Positions 33,349-41,570 of a stretch of 46,270 nucleotides of DNA are shown here, one piece after another. The DNA lies in contig JAYRRR010000151.1 in the NCBI GenBank assembly GCA_041910015.1, positions 1 to 46,270 of the forward strand, given 5' to 3'. The first letter of the stretch is position 1. Every line of letters starts with the position of its first letter. A program made the translations under genes and the position numbers. Source of the DNA: RPQJ01 sp041910015. Its GTDB lineage: Bacteria; Pseudomonadota; Gammaproteobacteria; Steroidobacterales; Steroidobacteraceae. Below the pieces are notes generated by a model. It made no database searches and was not told the DNA's origin. It saw only the letters and a list, made by a program, of their open reading frames with translations.

Positions 33349-34680
33349 ATGATTTCGTGGACTGTCCTGACGCTGGGCCTGATCGGCACCCTCTACGCGC
33401 TGTGCGCGCTGGTGGCCGTGCCGGGCCGCACGACCAGCCGCCTCTCGATGTGGCACCTCGTCTTCGGACTGCCGGGCAGCGAGTTGTCGATCGTGCTGAT
33501 CACGATCGGTACCGTGCTCGCAGCGGTCGGGTGGTGGCTCGGCGCGGCCACCCATTGGGCGGGTCGCGTCGGCCTCGTGCTGCACGCGGTGGCGGTCCTC
33601 GGGCTGTTCTGGGCCGTGTCGCGTTCCCGTGTCGCCGGTCCGGTGTTCGATGCGGTGTTCCGCCAGGCGTTCGGACCGGGGTACGTGGCGGAAATCGCAC
33701 CCTCGCGGCGTGCACTGCTCGCACGCAAGCTGCGGCCCGCGCACTGGTGGAAGCCGTTCTCCTACCGACATCCCGCGGTGCAATGGCACCGGCACATCGC
33801 GTACGTTGCCGACGCGCACGCGCAGCAGTTCCTGGACGTGCTCGAGCCGCGCACCCCGGCGGGCGGGCCGATGCCCGTGCTGCTCAACATCCACGGCGGC
33901 GGCTGGATGATCGGCAGAAAGGGCACGCAGGCGATGCCGCTTCTCATGCACATGGCGAGCCACGGCTGGCTCTGCGTCGATGCCGACTACCGGCTGAGCC
34001 CCGGCGCGCGCATGCCGGCACACATCGTCGACGTGAAGCATGCGATCGACTGGACGCGCCGGAACGCGGCCCGGTACGGCGGCGACCCGCGGTTCATTGT
34101 CATCACCGGCGGATCGGCTGGCGGCCATCTCGTGGCGCTGGCCGGGCTCAGCGCCAACCAGCCGGAACTGCAGCCAGGCTTCGAGACGGCGGATACGAGC
34201 GCGCAGGTCGTCGTGCCGTTCTATGGCAAGTACGACATGCTCGGCGAATACCAGGCCGATACGCCTTTTGCCGACTTCATGGCGGGGAAACTGATGCCGG
34301 GTGCGCGCAACGAACACGATGCGTTGTGGCGGGCGATGCATCCCGCCAGTCACCTGGGCGCCCTGTCCGGGGAGCGCGCGCCGCCGTTCCTCGTGCTGCA
34401 TGGGACGCACGACCAGCTCATCCCGGTCGGAGAGGCGCGCTGGTTCGTCGGCGAACTTCGCCGGCAATACGCCGGCGAAGTCGTCTACGTCGAACTGCCC
34501 TACGCGCATCACGCGTGGGACATCTTCCATTCGCTGCGAGCCGACCTCACCGTCGAAGCGCTGCAGCGGTACCTGGAACTGCAGTACGCACGCTGGTGCC
34601 GCAAGCGCGGCATCGAGCCGACGGCGGCAAGTTCGGGCGCGATCGCTGCCCACGCCGCAGCAGGGCAGGGCGCTGCATGA
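33349..34680 (+). CDS. Membrane-anchored alpha/beta-hydrolase (HSL-type esterase)
   Basis: A 443-residue protein. Three hydrophobic segments (about 5-25, 47-65 and 76-92) precede a hormone-sensitive-lipase-type hydrolase domain with the oxyanion motif HGGGW (182-186), nucleophile Ser 256 in GGSAGG, and the Asp and His of LHGTHDQLIP and ALPYAHHAWD-like context. All four catalytic elements are present. It would hydrolyse esters at the membrane, for instance acylated sterols or terpenoid esters, consistent with a role at the entry of the pathway. GGAG with 6-base spacing favours the ATG at 33349 over the upstream ATG at 33319. Its stop overlaps the next start. Confidence 0.88.
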   Translation: MISWTVLTLGLIGTLYALCALVAVPGRTTSRLSMWHLVFGLPGSELSIVLITIGTVLAAVGWWLGAATHWAGRVGLVLHAVAVLGLFWAVSRSRVAGPVFDAVFRQAFGPGYVAEIAPSRRALLARKLRPAHWWKPFSYRHPAVQWHRHIAYVADAHAQQFLDVLEPRTPAGGPMPVLLNIHGGGWMIGRKGTQAMPLLMHMASHGWLCVDADYRLSPGARMPAHIVDVKHAIDWTRRNAARYGGDPRFIVITGGSAGGHLVALAGLSANQPELQPGFETADTSAQVVVPFYGKYDMLGEYQADTPFADFMAGKLMPGARNEHDALWRAMHPASHLGALSGERAPPFLVLHGTHDQLIPVGEARWFVGELRRQYAGEVVYVELPYAHHAWDIFHSLRADLTVEALQRYLELQYARWCRKRGIEPTAASSGAIAAHAAAGQGAA

Positions 34681-35822
34681 TCACGCTGCTCGACGACTAC
34701 GCGATCCACCAGACGCCCGAGCCGGTCAGCCGGCCGTCGACCAGCGACCGCAATTTCTACGACCGCTGGTTCTTCGCGGGCTTGCTCGCCGATGGCCGCT
34801 GCATGTTCGAGGCGGCGCTCGGCCTGTATCCGCACCGGCGCGTCATGGATGCGCACTTCAGCCTGCTCCTCGACGGCGTACAGCACTGCTTTCACGGCTC
34901 GAGGCGCGCGCCGCTCGAACGCACCGAAATGCAGGTCGGCCCGTTCGTGCTTGAGGTCGAGCAGCCGATGCGCCGGCTTCGACTGCGGCTCGACGATGCG
35001 GCGAGCGGCCTCGCCTGCGACCTGCGGTTCACCGCCCGCAGCGCGCCGGGCGAGGAACCGGCGAGCCGGCTGCACGATGGCGACCGGGTGATCATGCACA
35101 CGACGCGCTTCGTCCAGTTCGGGCGCTGGGACGGCGAGATGCGCGTCGACGGCCGAAGCCTGCCCGTGTCGGCGGCGAGCGGCGTGCGCGACCGCTCCTG
35201 GGGCATCCGCCCTTGCGGCGAGCCCGAAGGTGGCGCGCCGGGCAGGTTGCAGCAGGCGCCGGGCGTCTACTGGGTCTGGGCACCGCTCGACTTCGGCGAC
35301 CGCTGCACGCAGTTCAACACCTTCGAGGATCCGCAGGGGCGGCCGACGCAGCTCGCTGCCGTGGTGCAGCCGGCCTACGCGGACCCGGCCTCGATCCCGG
35401 CGGGTCACGATCCGGCGGAGTACGCGATGCGTGACCCGTCGCTGCGCGTGCGCTGGAAGCCCGGCACGCGTCATCCCGAAGGCGCCACGATCTCGATGCG
35501 CGACGCCGACGGTGCGGACTGGCGCATCGAACTCGAATCGCTGGCGACGCTGCTGACGCGCGGCATCGGCTATCAACATCCCGAGTGGGGGCACGGACTG
35601 TGGCACGGCGAACTCGCGCTCGGCCACGAGCGGCTGTGCCTGGCCGATCTCGATCCGTTGCGGCCCGATCACGTCCATGTGCACCAGATGGTGCGCGCCC
35701 AGCTGCGCACGCCCGCCGGCGCGCGCGAGGGCATCGGCGTCCTCGAGACGCTGGTCTTCGGGCCGCATGCGCCTTCGGGGTTTCGTGGCTTCCTGGATGG
35801 AGCAGGGGAGAGCGGCGCATGA
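34677..35822 (+). CDS. DUF7064/7065-like protein, first paralogue
   Basis: A 381-residue soluble protein without a signal peptide or known catalytic motif. It is paralogous to the gene at 36892-38049: both share GPxxxEVxxPxRxxR and WDxxL-type strands, then a segment ending in DRSWGIRP (here) or DHSWGLRP (there). The sequence is beta-rich and resembles the DUF7064/DUF7065 proteins that commonly sit beside APH-type kinases in catabolic clusters (assignment from memory; fold resembling AttH/CrtC-type barrels is possible but unproven). The ATG overlaps the esterase stop and its own stop overlaps the kinase ATG, so it is tightly coupled to both. Confidence 0.75.
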   Translation: MITLLDDYAIHQTPEPVSRPSTSDRNFYDRWFFAGLLADGRCMFEAALGLYPHRRVMDAHFSLLLDGVQHCFHGSRRAPLERTEMQVGPFVLEVEQPMRRLRLRLDDAASGLACDLRFTARSAPGEEPASRLHDGDRVIMHTTRFVQFGRWDGEMRVDGRSLPVSAASGVRDRSWGIRPCGEPEGGAPGRLQQAPGVYWVWAPLDFGDRCTQFNTFEDPQGRPTQLAAVVQPAYADPASIPAGHDPAEYAMRDPSLRVRWKPGTRHPEGATISMRDADGADWRIELESLATLLTRGIGYQHPEWGHGLWHGELALGHERLCLADLDPLRPDHVHVHQMVRAQLRTPAGAREGIGVLETLVFGPHAPSGFRGFLDGAGESGA

Positions 35823-36880
35823 TCGACGACCTGGATCGTGTGGCAGCCCGGCTCGGGCAGTGGCTCGCGCAACGACATCCGGAGCATGCCCCGGTGCGGG
35901 TCTGCGCCCTGAACCGCTCGGACGGAGGCTTTTCGAACATCACGGTGCTGGGTCGGCTCGAGTGGACCCGGCATGCAAGGCGCGAGGCGCTCGACATCGT
36001 GCTGCGCGTGCAGCCCCTGACGAGTTCCGTCTATCCCGACTGCGATGTCCGGCGGCAGTACCGCGTCATGCAGGCGCTGTCCGGTACGGACGTGCCCGTA
36101 CCGGCCTTGCTCGGCTTCGAAGCCGAGGCGGGCCTGCTGGGCGCGCCGTTCTTCGTCATGCAGCGCATCGCCGGTCGCGTTCCGAACGAGAACCCCCTGT
36201 ATCACCTCGAAGGCTGGTTCCACGACCTGCCGAACGAGACTCTGCGCAGGCACTGGTTCAGCGGCGTCGATACCTTCGCTGCTGTCGCGCGTGTCGACTG
36301 GTGCGAGCGCGGGCTCGACTTCCTGCAACCGCCGGCCGGTCGCACGGCTCTCGCGCAGCAACTTGACTATTATCGGGACGCGGTACGCTGGGCCGAGCGC
36401 CTGAATCGGCCGTACCCGCACCTGCACGGCGCCTGCGAATGGCTCGTCGCGAACCAGCCCGCCGACGAGCCGCTCGCGTTGTCGTGGGGCGACGCCAAAC
36501 TCGGCAACTGCGTCTACGACGCCGAAGGCCGCGTGGTCGGCGCACTCGACTGGGAACAGGCCACGCTCGCCAGCCCGGTCGATGACCTCGCGTGGTGGCT
36601 GATGCTGGACGACTGTCTGTGCACCGGCTACGGCGTGCCTCGGCTCGCGGGCCTGCCGTCGCGCGACGAGACCGTGGCGCACTGGGAGCGCGCGAGCGGC
36701 TTTTCGGCCCGCCACCTGCCGTATTACGACGTGTACGCGGCCTGGCGCATGGCCTACGTGATGGCACGCATCGGCACCGTGTTCATGGAACGCGGCCTGG
36801 TGCCGCGCGAAAGCGAAATGGACGTCCGCAACGGCGGCGCGGCGCTGCTCGCGATGCACGCGGCACGCCTCGGTTTCTGA
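35819..36880 (+). CDS. APH-type kinase, first
   Basis: A 353-residue member of the aminoglycoside phosphotransferase/choline kinase fold. The nucleotide-binding start is FSNITVL, the catalytic loop reads SWGDAKLGN (Asp 225, Asn 230; WGD replacing the usual HGD) and the metal-binding loop GALDWEQA has Asp 244. Subfamily members of this type (the kinase part of ACAD10/ACAD11 and LvaA of Pseudomonas) phosphorylate hydroxyacyl substrates. Its position between two paralogous proteins and near several ACADs suggests a metabolic substrate rather than an antibiotic. It overlaps the upstream gene by four bases and is followed 11 bases later by the second paralogue. Confidence 0.85.
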   Translation: MIDDLDRVAARLGQWLAQRHPEHAPVRVCALNRSDGGFSNITVLGRLEWTRHARREALDIVLRVQPLTSSVYPDCDVRRQYRVMQALSGTDVPVPALLGFEAEAGLLGAPFFVMQRIAGRVPNENPLYHLEGWFHDLPNETLRRHWFSGVDTFAAVARVDWCERGLDFLQPPAGRTALAQQLDYYRDAVRWAERLNRPYPHLHGACEWLVANQPADEPLALSWGDAKLGNCVYDAEGRVVGALDWEQATLASPVDDLAWWLMLDDCLCTGYGVPRLAGLPSRDETVAHWERASGFSARHLPYYDVYAAWRMAYVMARIGTVFMERGLVPRESEMDVRNGGAALLAMHAARLGF

Positions 36881-36891
36881 GGGTCGCACGC

Positions 36892-38049
36892 ATGACCGGC
36901 AGCATCGGACCGCTCGTCGACGCGGACGAGTTCTTCAACCACCAGATCGTCGAGACGCACGCGACCGTGCTGCAGGCCGACCTCTCGTGGACCGAGAAGG
37001 TCTGCGGCATGGCTTGTGCGCGTGACGGATCGCTTTCCGTCAATTTCGGTTTCGGCAAGTACGCGAACCGCAACGTCGTCGACGGCTACGGCGGCGCGAG
37101 CCGTGGCGTGGAGCAGTGGACCGTGCGTGCGAGTCGTGCGCTGGACGCCAATCCGAACGGCATCGACGTCGGGCCGCTGCGCTACGAGGTTGTGGAGCCA
37201 CTGCGCAGCGTGCGCGTGGTGCTGGAGCCGAACGACGTGCAGCCGCTCGCCTGGGACCTGCTGCTCGAGGGCAGTGTGCCCTGCGTCGTCGAGGAGCGTG
37301 AGGACCGGCGCACGCTCACGGGCTACCGCAGGAGCGCCGACCAGATCCGCTATCACCAGACGGGGATCGTGGCGCGCGGCTGGATCGAACTCGAAGGCCG
37401 GCGATTCGAAGTTTCGCCCGTGACGTGGGTCATGACGCGTGATCACTCATGGGGCCTGCGTCCGTCGGTCGGCGTGCCGTCGCCGGACCTGCAGCCGGAC
37501 CCGATGGACTCGAATTCGTCACGCGTGCTGGCGGTGTGGAACCCGTTGCTGTTCACGCGGCCCGACGGCGGCACGTACGCGTTCCACCAGTACTACCTGC
37601 TGTACGCGGGCGAAGGCTGGCGGCACGAGAAGGTGCAGGGCGGGTTCGAGTTCGAGGACGGACGACGCGAACCCGTACAGCGCATCGAGCCCAGACTCCG
37701 CTTCGACCCGCGCAACAAGCGGCTGCTGGGCGGGGAATTCGAGCTGACGATGCAGGATGGCCGGCGTCGCCTGCTCGCCGCACGCACGCCCGGCGGGACC
37801 GGATTTCATCTCGGCGCGGGGCTCTACCACGGCTTCGATGGCAAACACCACGGCCAGTGGCGGGGGCGACTGCACCTCGAGGGCGAGCATTTCGCCGACT
37901 GCTCGACGCCCGAGGCCGTGGCGCGGCTCAACCAGTTCCGCGACTGCCTGGTCGAGGTGCGCGATGCCGCGACGGGTGCCATCGGCGTCGGCAATTGCCA
38001 GACCTGGGTGCAGGGCCGCTGGCCGGAATTCGGCCTGCCGGACGGCTGA
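36892..38049 (+). CDS. DUF7064/7065-like protein, second paralogue
   Basis: A 385-residue protein paralogous to 34677-35822. Features in common include GPLRYEVVEPLRSVR, an aromatic-rich middle and the signature RDHSWGLRP, while the C-terminus ends in GVGNCQTWVQGRWPEFGLP. No signal peptide or catalytic motif is recognised. It is the last gene of the plus-strand operon and ends 32 bases before the convergent SDR. It may form a heteromer or act on a related intermediate with the first paralogue; this is inferred from gene order only. Confidence 0.75.
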   Translation: MTGSIGPLVDADEFFNHQIVETHATVLQADLSWTEKVCGMACARDGSLSVNFGFGKYANRNVVDGYGGASRGVEQWTVRASRALDANPNGIDVGPLRYEVVEPLRSVRVVLEPNDVQPLAWDLLLEGSVPCVVEEREDRRTLTGYRRSADQIRYHQTGIVARGWIELEGRRFEVSPVTWVMTRDHSWGLRPSVGVPSPDLQPDPMDSNSSRVLAVWNPLLFTRPDGGTYAFHQYYLLYAGEGWRHEKVQGGFEFEDGRREPVQRIEPRLRFDPRNKRLLGGEFELTMQDGRRRLLAARTPGGTGFHLGAGLYHGFDGKHHGQWRGRLHLEGEHFADCSTPEAVARLNQFRDCLVEVRDAATGAIGVGNCQTWVQGRWPEFGLPDG

Positions 38050-38081
38050 CCTCGGGCGGGCCGCGCAGGTTCCGCAAGCCC

Positions 38082-38849
38082 TCAGAAGCGGTGCGGCCGC
38101 GTCAGCGCATCGATGCCGCCGTCGATGAAAACGACCGTGCCGTGGATGAAGCCGGCCGCCGGCGAGTGAAGGTAGTCCAACAGCCCCGCAATCTCCTCGG
38201 GTTGCCCCGTGCGACCGATGGGCGGCACGAACCGGCGCTGTGCCTCGGGAATCGTCGGATCCTGATCCATGGTGCGCAGCATTGGTGTCTCGATCGGCCC
38301 CGGCGCGACGGCGTTGATCCTCACGCCGGCGCCTGCCCAGCGCGGCGAACGCTCGCGCATTGCGCACACGAGGGCAAACTTGCTGAGGCAATAGACGAGC
38401 AGGCCGTGCCCGGCCGCCACGGCCTCGTGCCGCGCCCGCTCCTCGTCGCCCTCGAGCATCGCCTGCACGAGCGGATGCTGCTCGCCATCGGCCACCTGCG
38501 CGGCACCGATCGAGGCGAGCACGGTCGCGGCGGCCCCGCGACCGCGCTGCAGCGAGTCGAACCAGCCGTCGAGGCAGGCGACCGTGCCGAAGTAGTTCAC
38601 CGACACGATGCCGGCCAGGTCGGTGTGCGAGAGGCATCCCGCGGCGCAGACCAGTCCGTCGAGCACGCCGCCGCTGCGCTCGAGCCCCCGGTCGATGGCG
38701 GCATTCCGCCCCGCCGCGCACGACAGGTCCGCGACGATGTCGGCCGTGTCGTGCGCGACGCCGAGCACCGCGCGGCGCTGCGCGCGCAGGCGCGCGACCG
38801 TGGCGGCACCAATACCGGAACTGCCGCCCGTGACGATGAACTCATGCAT
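38082..38849 (-). CDS. SDR resembling 3-alpha-hydroxysteroid dehydrogenase
   Basis: A 255-residue short-chain dehydrogenase with TGGSSGIG (7-14), VADLS, NYFG and catalytic Ser 113, Tyr 153 and Lys 157. Comparison from memory with Comamonas testosteroni 3-alpha-HSD (HsdA) shows the same run of features: ADLS..GR..AI, VSVNYFG, NP-like LALALEAGEE counterpart (HPLVQAMLEGDEERAR), AGVRxNxxAPGxxETPxL, FVPPxGR and HGxxxxIDGGIDAxxRPxxF, a distinctive ending. It probably oxidises or reduces a steroid-like secondary alcohol or ketone. The ATG at 38849 overlaps the end of the kinase gene by 8 bases. It is the last gene of the minus-strand operon. Confidence 0.9.
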   Translation of the reverse strand: MHEFIVTGGSSGIGAATVARLRAQRRAVLGVAHDTADIVADLSCAAGRNAAIDRGLERSGGVLDGLVCAAGCLSHTDLAGIVSVNYFGTVACLDGWFDSLQRGRGAAATVLASIGAAQVADGEQHPLVQAMLEGDEERARHEAVAAGHGLLVYCLSKFALVCAMRERSPRWAGAGVRINAVAPGPIETPMLRTMDQDPTIPEAQRRFVPPIGRTGQPEEIAGLLDYLHSPAAGFIHGTVVFIDGGIDALTRPHRF

Positions 38850-39930
38850 GGTCGGTGCTGCCTGTCGCGGGCCAGGAGCGGCCGTTGCCGCGCGGGCCGG
38901 GCACGGTACCCAGCTCTGGCGTGGACCTGGACTCCACTGCGGTTCCGGACTCCATCGCTGCGCAGAAACGCGCGAACTGACGATGCGCAAAGCCCGCGTC
39001 GAAGCCGAAGCGCGCGCCTTCGAGCATCATGGAGAGCGCGCCACGGGCCTGGTAGGCGCGGCGGCGCCACAGGGCGTTGCGATCGAGGCCGCGCTCGTCC
39101 AGCGAGCTCCCGTAGCCCTCCCAGAACGCCTGCGGGATGTCGATGAATCCGAAGATCCACTCCGCCGCCGGGTCGCCGTAGAAAGCGCGTTCGGTGTCGA
39201 GCAGCGCGGTGATGTGCCAGCCCTGCGGTCCGCAGTCGACGAGCACGTTGCGCGTCCAGAGATCACCATGCACGAGGCGGGGCACGTCGATGGCGTCGAA
39301 GCGATGGCGCGCGTCGCGCAGACTGTGGCGGAACCGCGCGAGCCCCGCGACCACGATGCCCTGCTCGTCGAGATCCGCCGCGAGATCGTCGACGACCCGG
39401 GCGAACCAGACACCGAAGCTCGGCGCCGTTGCGCCGGGATCCGGAGAGCCGAAGTGCGGGCATCGCTGCCCGTGGACCGCGCGAACGATCCGGCCGTATT
39501 CGCGCCAGAGGCCGCGGGAGGCGGCGGCGTCGATCGACGACGCAACCGAATCCCAGGTTCGCCCTGGACGCCACTCGAACATTGCCCAGTCGCGTGGCAA
39601 CAGTCGCCGTGTGAAGTCCGCATGCAGCATGCGCGGCACGGCCTTGCCCGCCGCCTCGAACAGCGGCTGCACGGTGCACTGCCGCTGCAGCAGGTCGTGC
39701 TCATGTCGCCAGAGGCCGGCCTCCGGCTCCGGTGCCAGCCGCAGCACGACCGGTGCCTCATGCGTGCACTGCAGAAGGTAGCTGGTGTTGAAATGGCCGC
39801 CGTGGAGTCGGCGGTGAGCGAGCAGTCGCGCCTGCCCTCCGAACACTGCGTGGACGATCGCCTGCAACTGTTCACGGCTCGCCTCGCGCGCGAGCCCGGC
39901 GTTGCGGCGTGCGACGGCGACGAAGTTCAT
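38842..39930 (-). CDS. APH-type kinase, second
   Basis: A 362-residue phosphotransferase-fold protein. The phosphate-binding start GGHFNTSYLL, the catalytic loop HGDLWTRNVL (Asp 223, Asn 228) and the metal-binding ALLDTERAF (Asp 245) are present. It belongs to a different branch from the kinase at 35819-36880: HGD instead of WGD, and little similarity elsewhere. Its stop region overlaps the SDR start, and its ATG overlaps the ligase stop by four bases, so ligase, kinase and SDR are likely made together. Substrate unknown; phosphorylation of a CoA-activated hydroxy-acid is attractive given the ligase directly upstream. Confidence 0.87.
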   Translation of the reverse strand: MNFVAVARRNAGLAREASREQLQAIVHAVFGGQARLLAHRRLHGGHFNTSYLLQCTHEAPVVLRLAPEPEAGLWRHEHDLLQRQCTVQPLFEAAGKAVPRMLHADFTRRLLPRDWAMFEWRPGRTWDSVASSIDAAASRGLWREYGRIVRAVHGQRCPHFGSPDPGATAPSFGVWFARVVDDLAADLDEQGIVVAGLARFRHSLRDARHRFDAIDVPRLVHGDLWTRNVLVDCGPQGWHITALLDTERAFYGDPAAEWIFGFIDIPQAFWEGYGSSLDERGLDRNALWRRRAYQARGALSMMLEGARFGFDAGFAHRQFARFCAAMESGTAVESRSTPELGTVPGPRGNGRSWPATGSTDHA

Positions 39931-41570
39931 GTGCGCGCGTTGACCGACGCCGTGGCGGCGACGATGTGCGAACCACCGGCATCGAAGTCCTGCCTCAGCA
40001 GCCGTTCCTGCGGCTTTTCCGAGGCCGTTTTCGGGATCTCCCCGAGGATCTGCAGCCAGCCCGGCACGGCATTGGGTTCGAGTTCGCGACGACAGTGCGC
40101 GAACAGCGCGACGGGGTCAAACGATGCGCGATCGACCGGAACGACGGCGACGACGAGGTCCTTCTCGCCCGGCGCGCCCGATGCGGCCGGGACGCCCCAC
40201 ACGCAGGCGTCGTCGACCTGCGCGTGCTCGGCCACGACCCGCTCGACGGTGCCGGGATCGATGAACTCGCCGTTGCGGCGGATGCCGCCGCCTTTGCGGA
40301 AGTCGTAGTAGAGCCAGCCGTCGGCGTCGGCGTGGCCCATGTCGCCGCTGCGGTTCCAGCCGGCGACGATCTTGCGACGCGAGGCGTCGGGATTGTTGAA
40401 GTATTCGACCGTTGCCTCGCCGCCGTCGGCGGGGCGGCAGCAGATCTCGCCGATGACGCCGGGCAGGCACTCGTTGCCGTCGTCGTCGAGGATCTTCATC
40501 TGCACGCCAAACACCGGCTTGCCGAACGAGCCGACCGGCCCCTGTCCGGGGGGGTTGCAGGCCATGCCGCCGCCGTCGCTCGCGCCGTACATCTCGAACA
40601 GGCGCACGCCGAAGCGCTGCTCGAACCGGCGCCAGAGCGAGGCCGGCATGCCCGCGCTGATGATCAGGCGCACGGGATTGTCGGCGTCGTCCGCGCGCGG
40701 CGGCTCGCTGTAGATCGCCGTGGCCATGCCACCGAGTACGGCAAAGCTCGTGCAGTCGTAGCGCCGGCAGACGTCCCAGAGCAGCGACTTGGTGAAGCGG
40801 CGACTGACCACGGCGCGATAGCCGAACCGCAGCGCCGGCAACAGGGCGGTCGTCTGCGCGTTGTTGTGCGAGAACGAAAGGCCGGTGTACGGACGCTCGT
40901 CGGGCTGGTAGCCGAACGCCTGCGCGACGAAGGCGGCGCTGCCCGTGCGGAAATGATTGCCGACGATGCCCTTGGGGTTGCCGGTCGTGCCGGAGGTGTA
41001 GATGATCTGGTATGGGTCTGTCATCTCGACCGGCGCGGGATCGAAGGCGGGCACGGGAGCCGCGAGCAGTGCGGCCAGCGGCTCGACGGCGTACGCGCCC
41101 TTGACGCCGGCGAGCCCCGGATCGCCCGTGTCGAGGCCGAGTAACCACTGCACATCCGGCGCCTGCGCCAGCGCCGCGGCAACCTCGCCGAGCGCGTAGT
41201 CGGCGGCGATCACGCCCCGGCAGCCGGCGTCGCGCAGCATGTAGGCGAGCCGCGCGGCCGGTGTGCGCGGATCGATCGGCACGAATACCCAGCCGCCGAG
41301 TGAGGCCGCGATCATGGCGTCGACGAACTCGGGATGATTGCGCATGACCAGCGCGAAGCGGTCGCCGCGCCGCAGGCCGAGTACGCGCAGGCGGGCCGCG
41401 ATGCGGCGGCCGTTGGCGTCGAGCTGTGCGTAAGTGCGGATCTCGTCAGGCGTCGCACCGTGGTCGAGGCTCCAATGCTCGAACGTGAGCACGTCGCGGT
41501 CGGGCTGCGTCTCGGCGCGGGTCGCGATCAGATCCGACAGGATCAGTTCGTTGCGCTCGCGCACGGTCAA
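39927..41570 (-). CDS. Acyl-CoA synthetase (ANL superfamily, FadD17/19-like)
   Basis: A 547-residue AMP-forming ligase that activates a carboxylate as its CoA ester. The ATP-binding loop YTSGTTGNPKG is at about 191-201; other core motifs are MYGASDGGG (adenine region), GWNRSGDMGH (the conserved GD motif) and RNGEFIDPGTVE. The C-terminal Lys of PKTASEKPQERLL is in place. Similarity in overall layout is to FadD17/FadD19-type ligases used on sterol side chains. The start is a TTG at 41570 overlapping the thiolase stop, or the GTG six bases later, which has GGTG 8 bases upstream. Confidence 0.92.
   Translation of the reverse strand: MTVRERNELILSDLIATRAETQPDRDVLTFEHWSLDHGATPDEIRTYAQLDANGRRIAARLRVLGLRRGDRFALVMRNHPEFVDAMIAASLGGWVFVPIDPRTPAARLAYMLRDAGCRGVIAADYALGEVAAALAQAPDVQWLLGLDTGDPGLAGVKGAYAVEPLAALLAAPVPAFDPAPVEMTDPYQIIYTSGTTGNPKGIVGNHFRTGSAAFVAQAFGYQPDERPYTGLSFSHNNAQTTALLPALRFGYRAVVSRRFTKSLLWDVCRRYDCTSFAVLGGMATAIYSEPPRADDADNPVRLIISAGMPASLWRRFEQRFGVRLFEMYGASDGGGMACNPPGQGPVGSFGKPVFGVQMKILDDDGNECLPGVIGEICCRPADGGEATVEYFNNPDASRRKIVAGWNRSGDMGHADADGWLYYDFRKGGGIRRNGEFIDPGTVERVVAEHAQVDDACVWGVPAASGAPGEKDLVVAVVPVDRASFDPVALFAHCRRELEPNAVPGWLQILGEIPKTASEKPQERLLRQDFDAGGSHIVAATASVNART

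Noticed and set aside
35819..36880. Aminoglycoside resistance gene
   Set aside because: Operon context is acyl-CoA metabolism and the catalytic loop belongs to the metabolic WGD branch.
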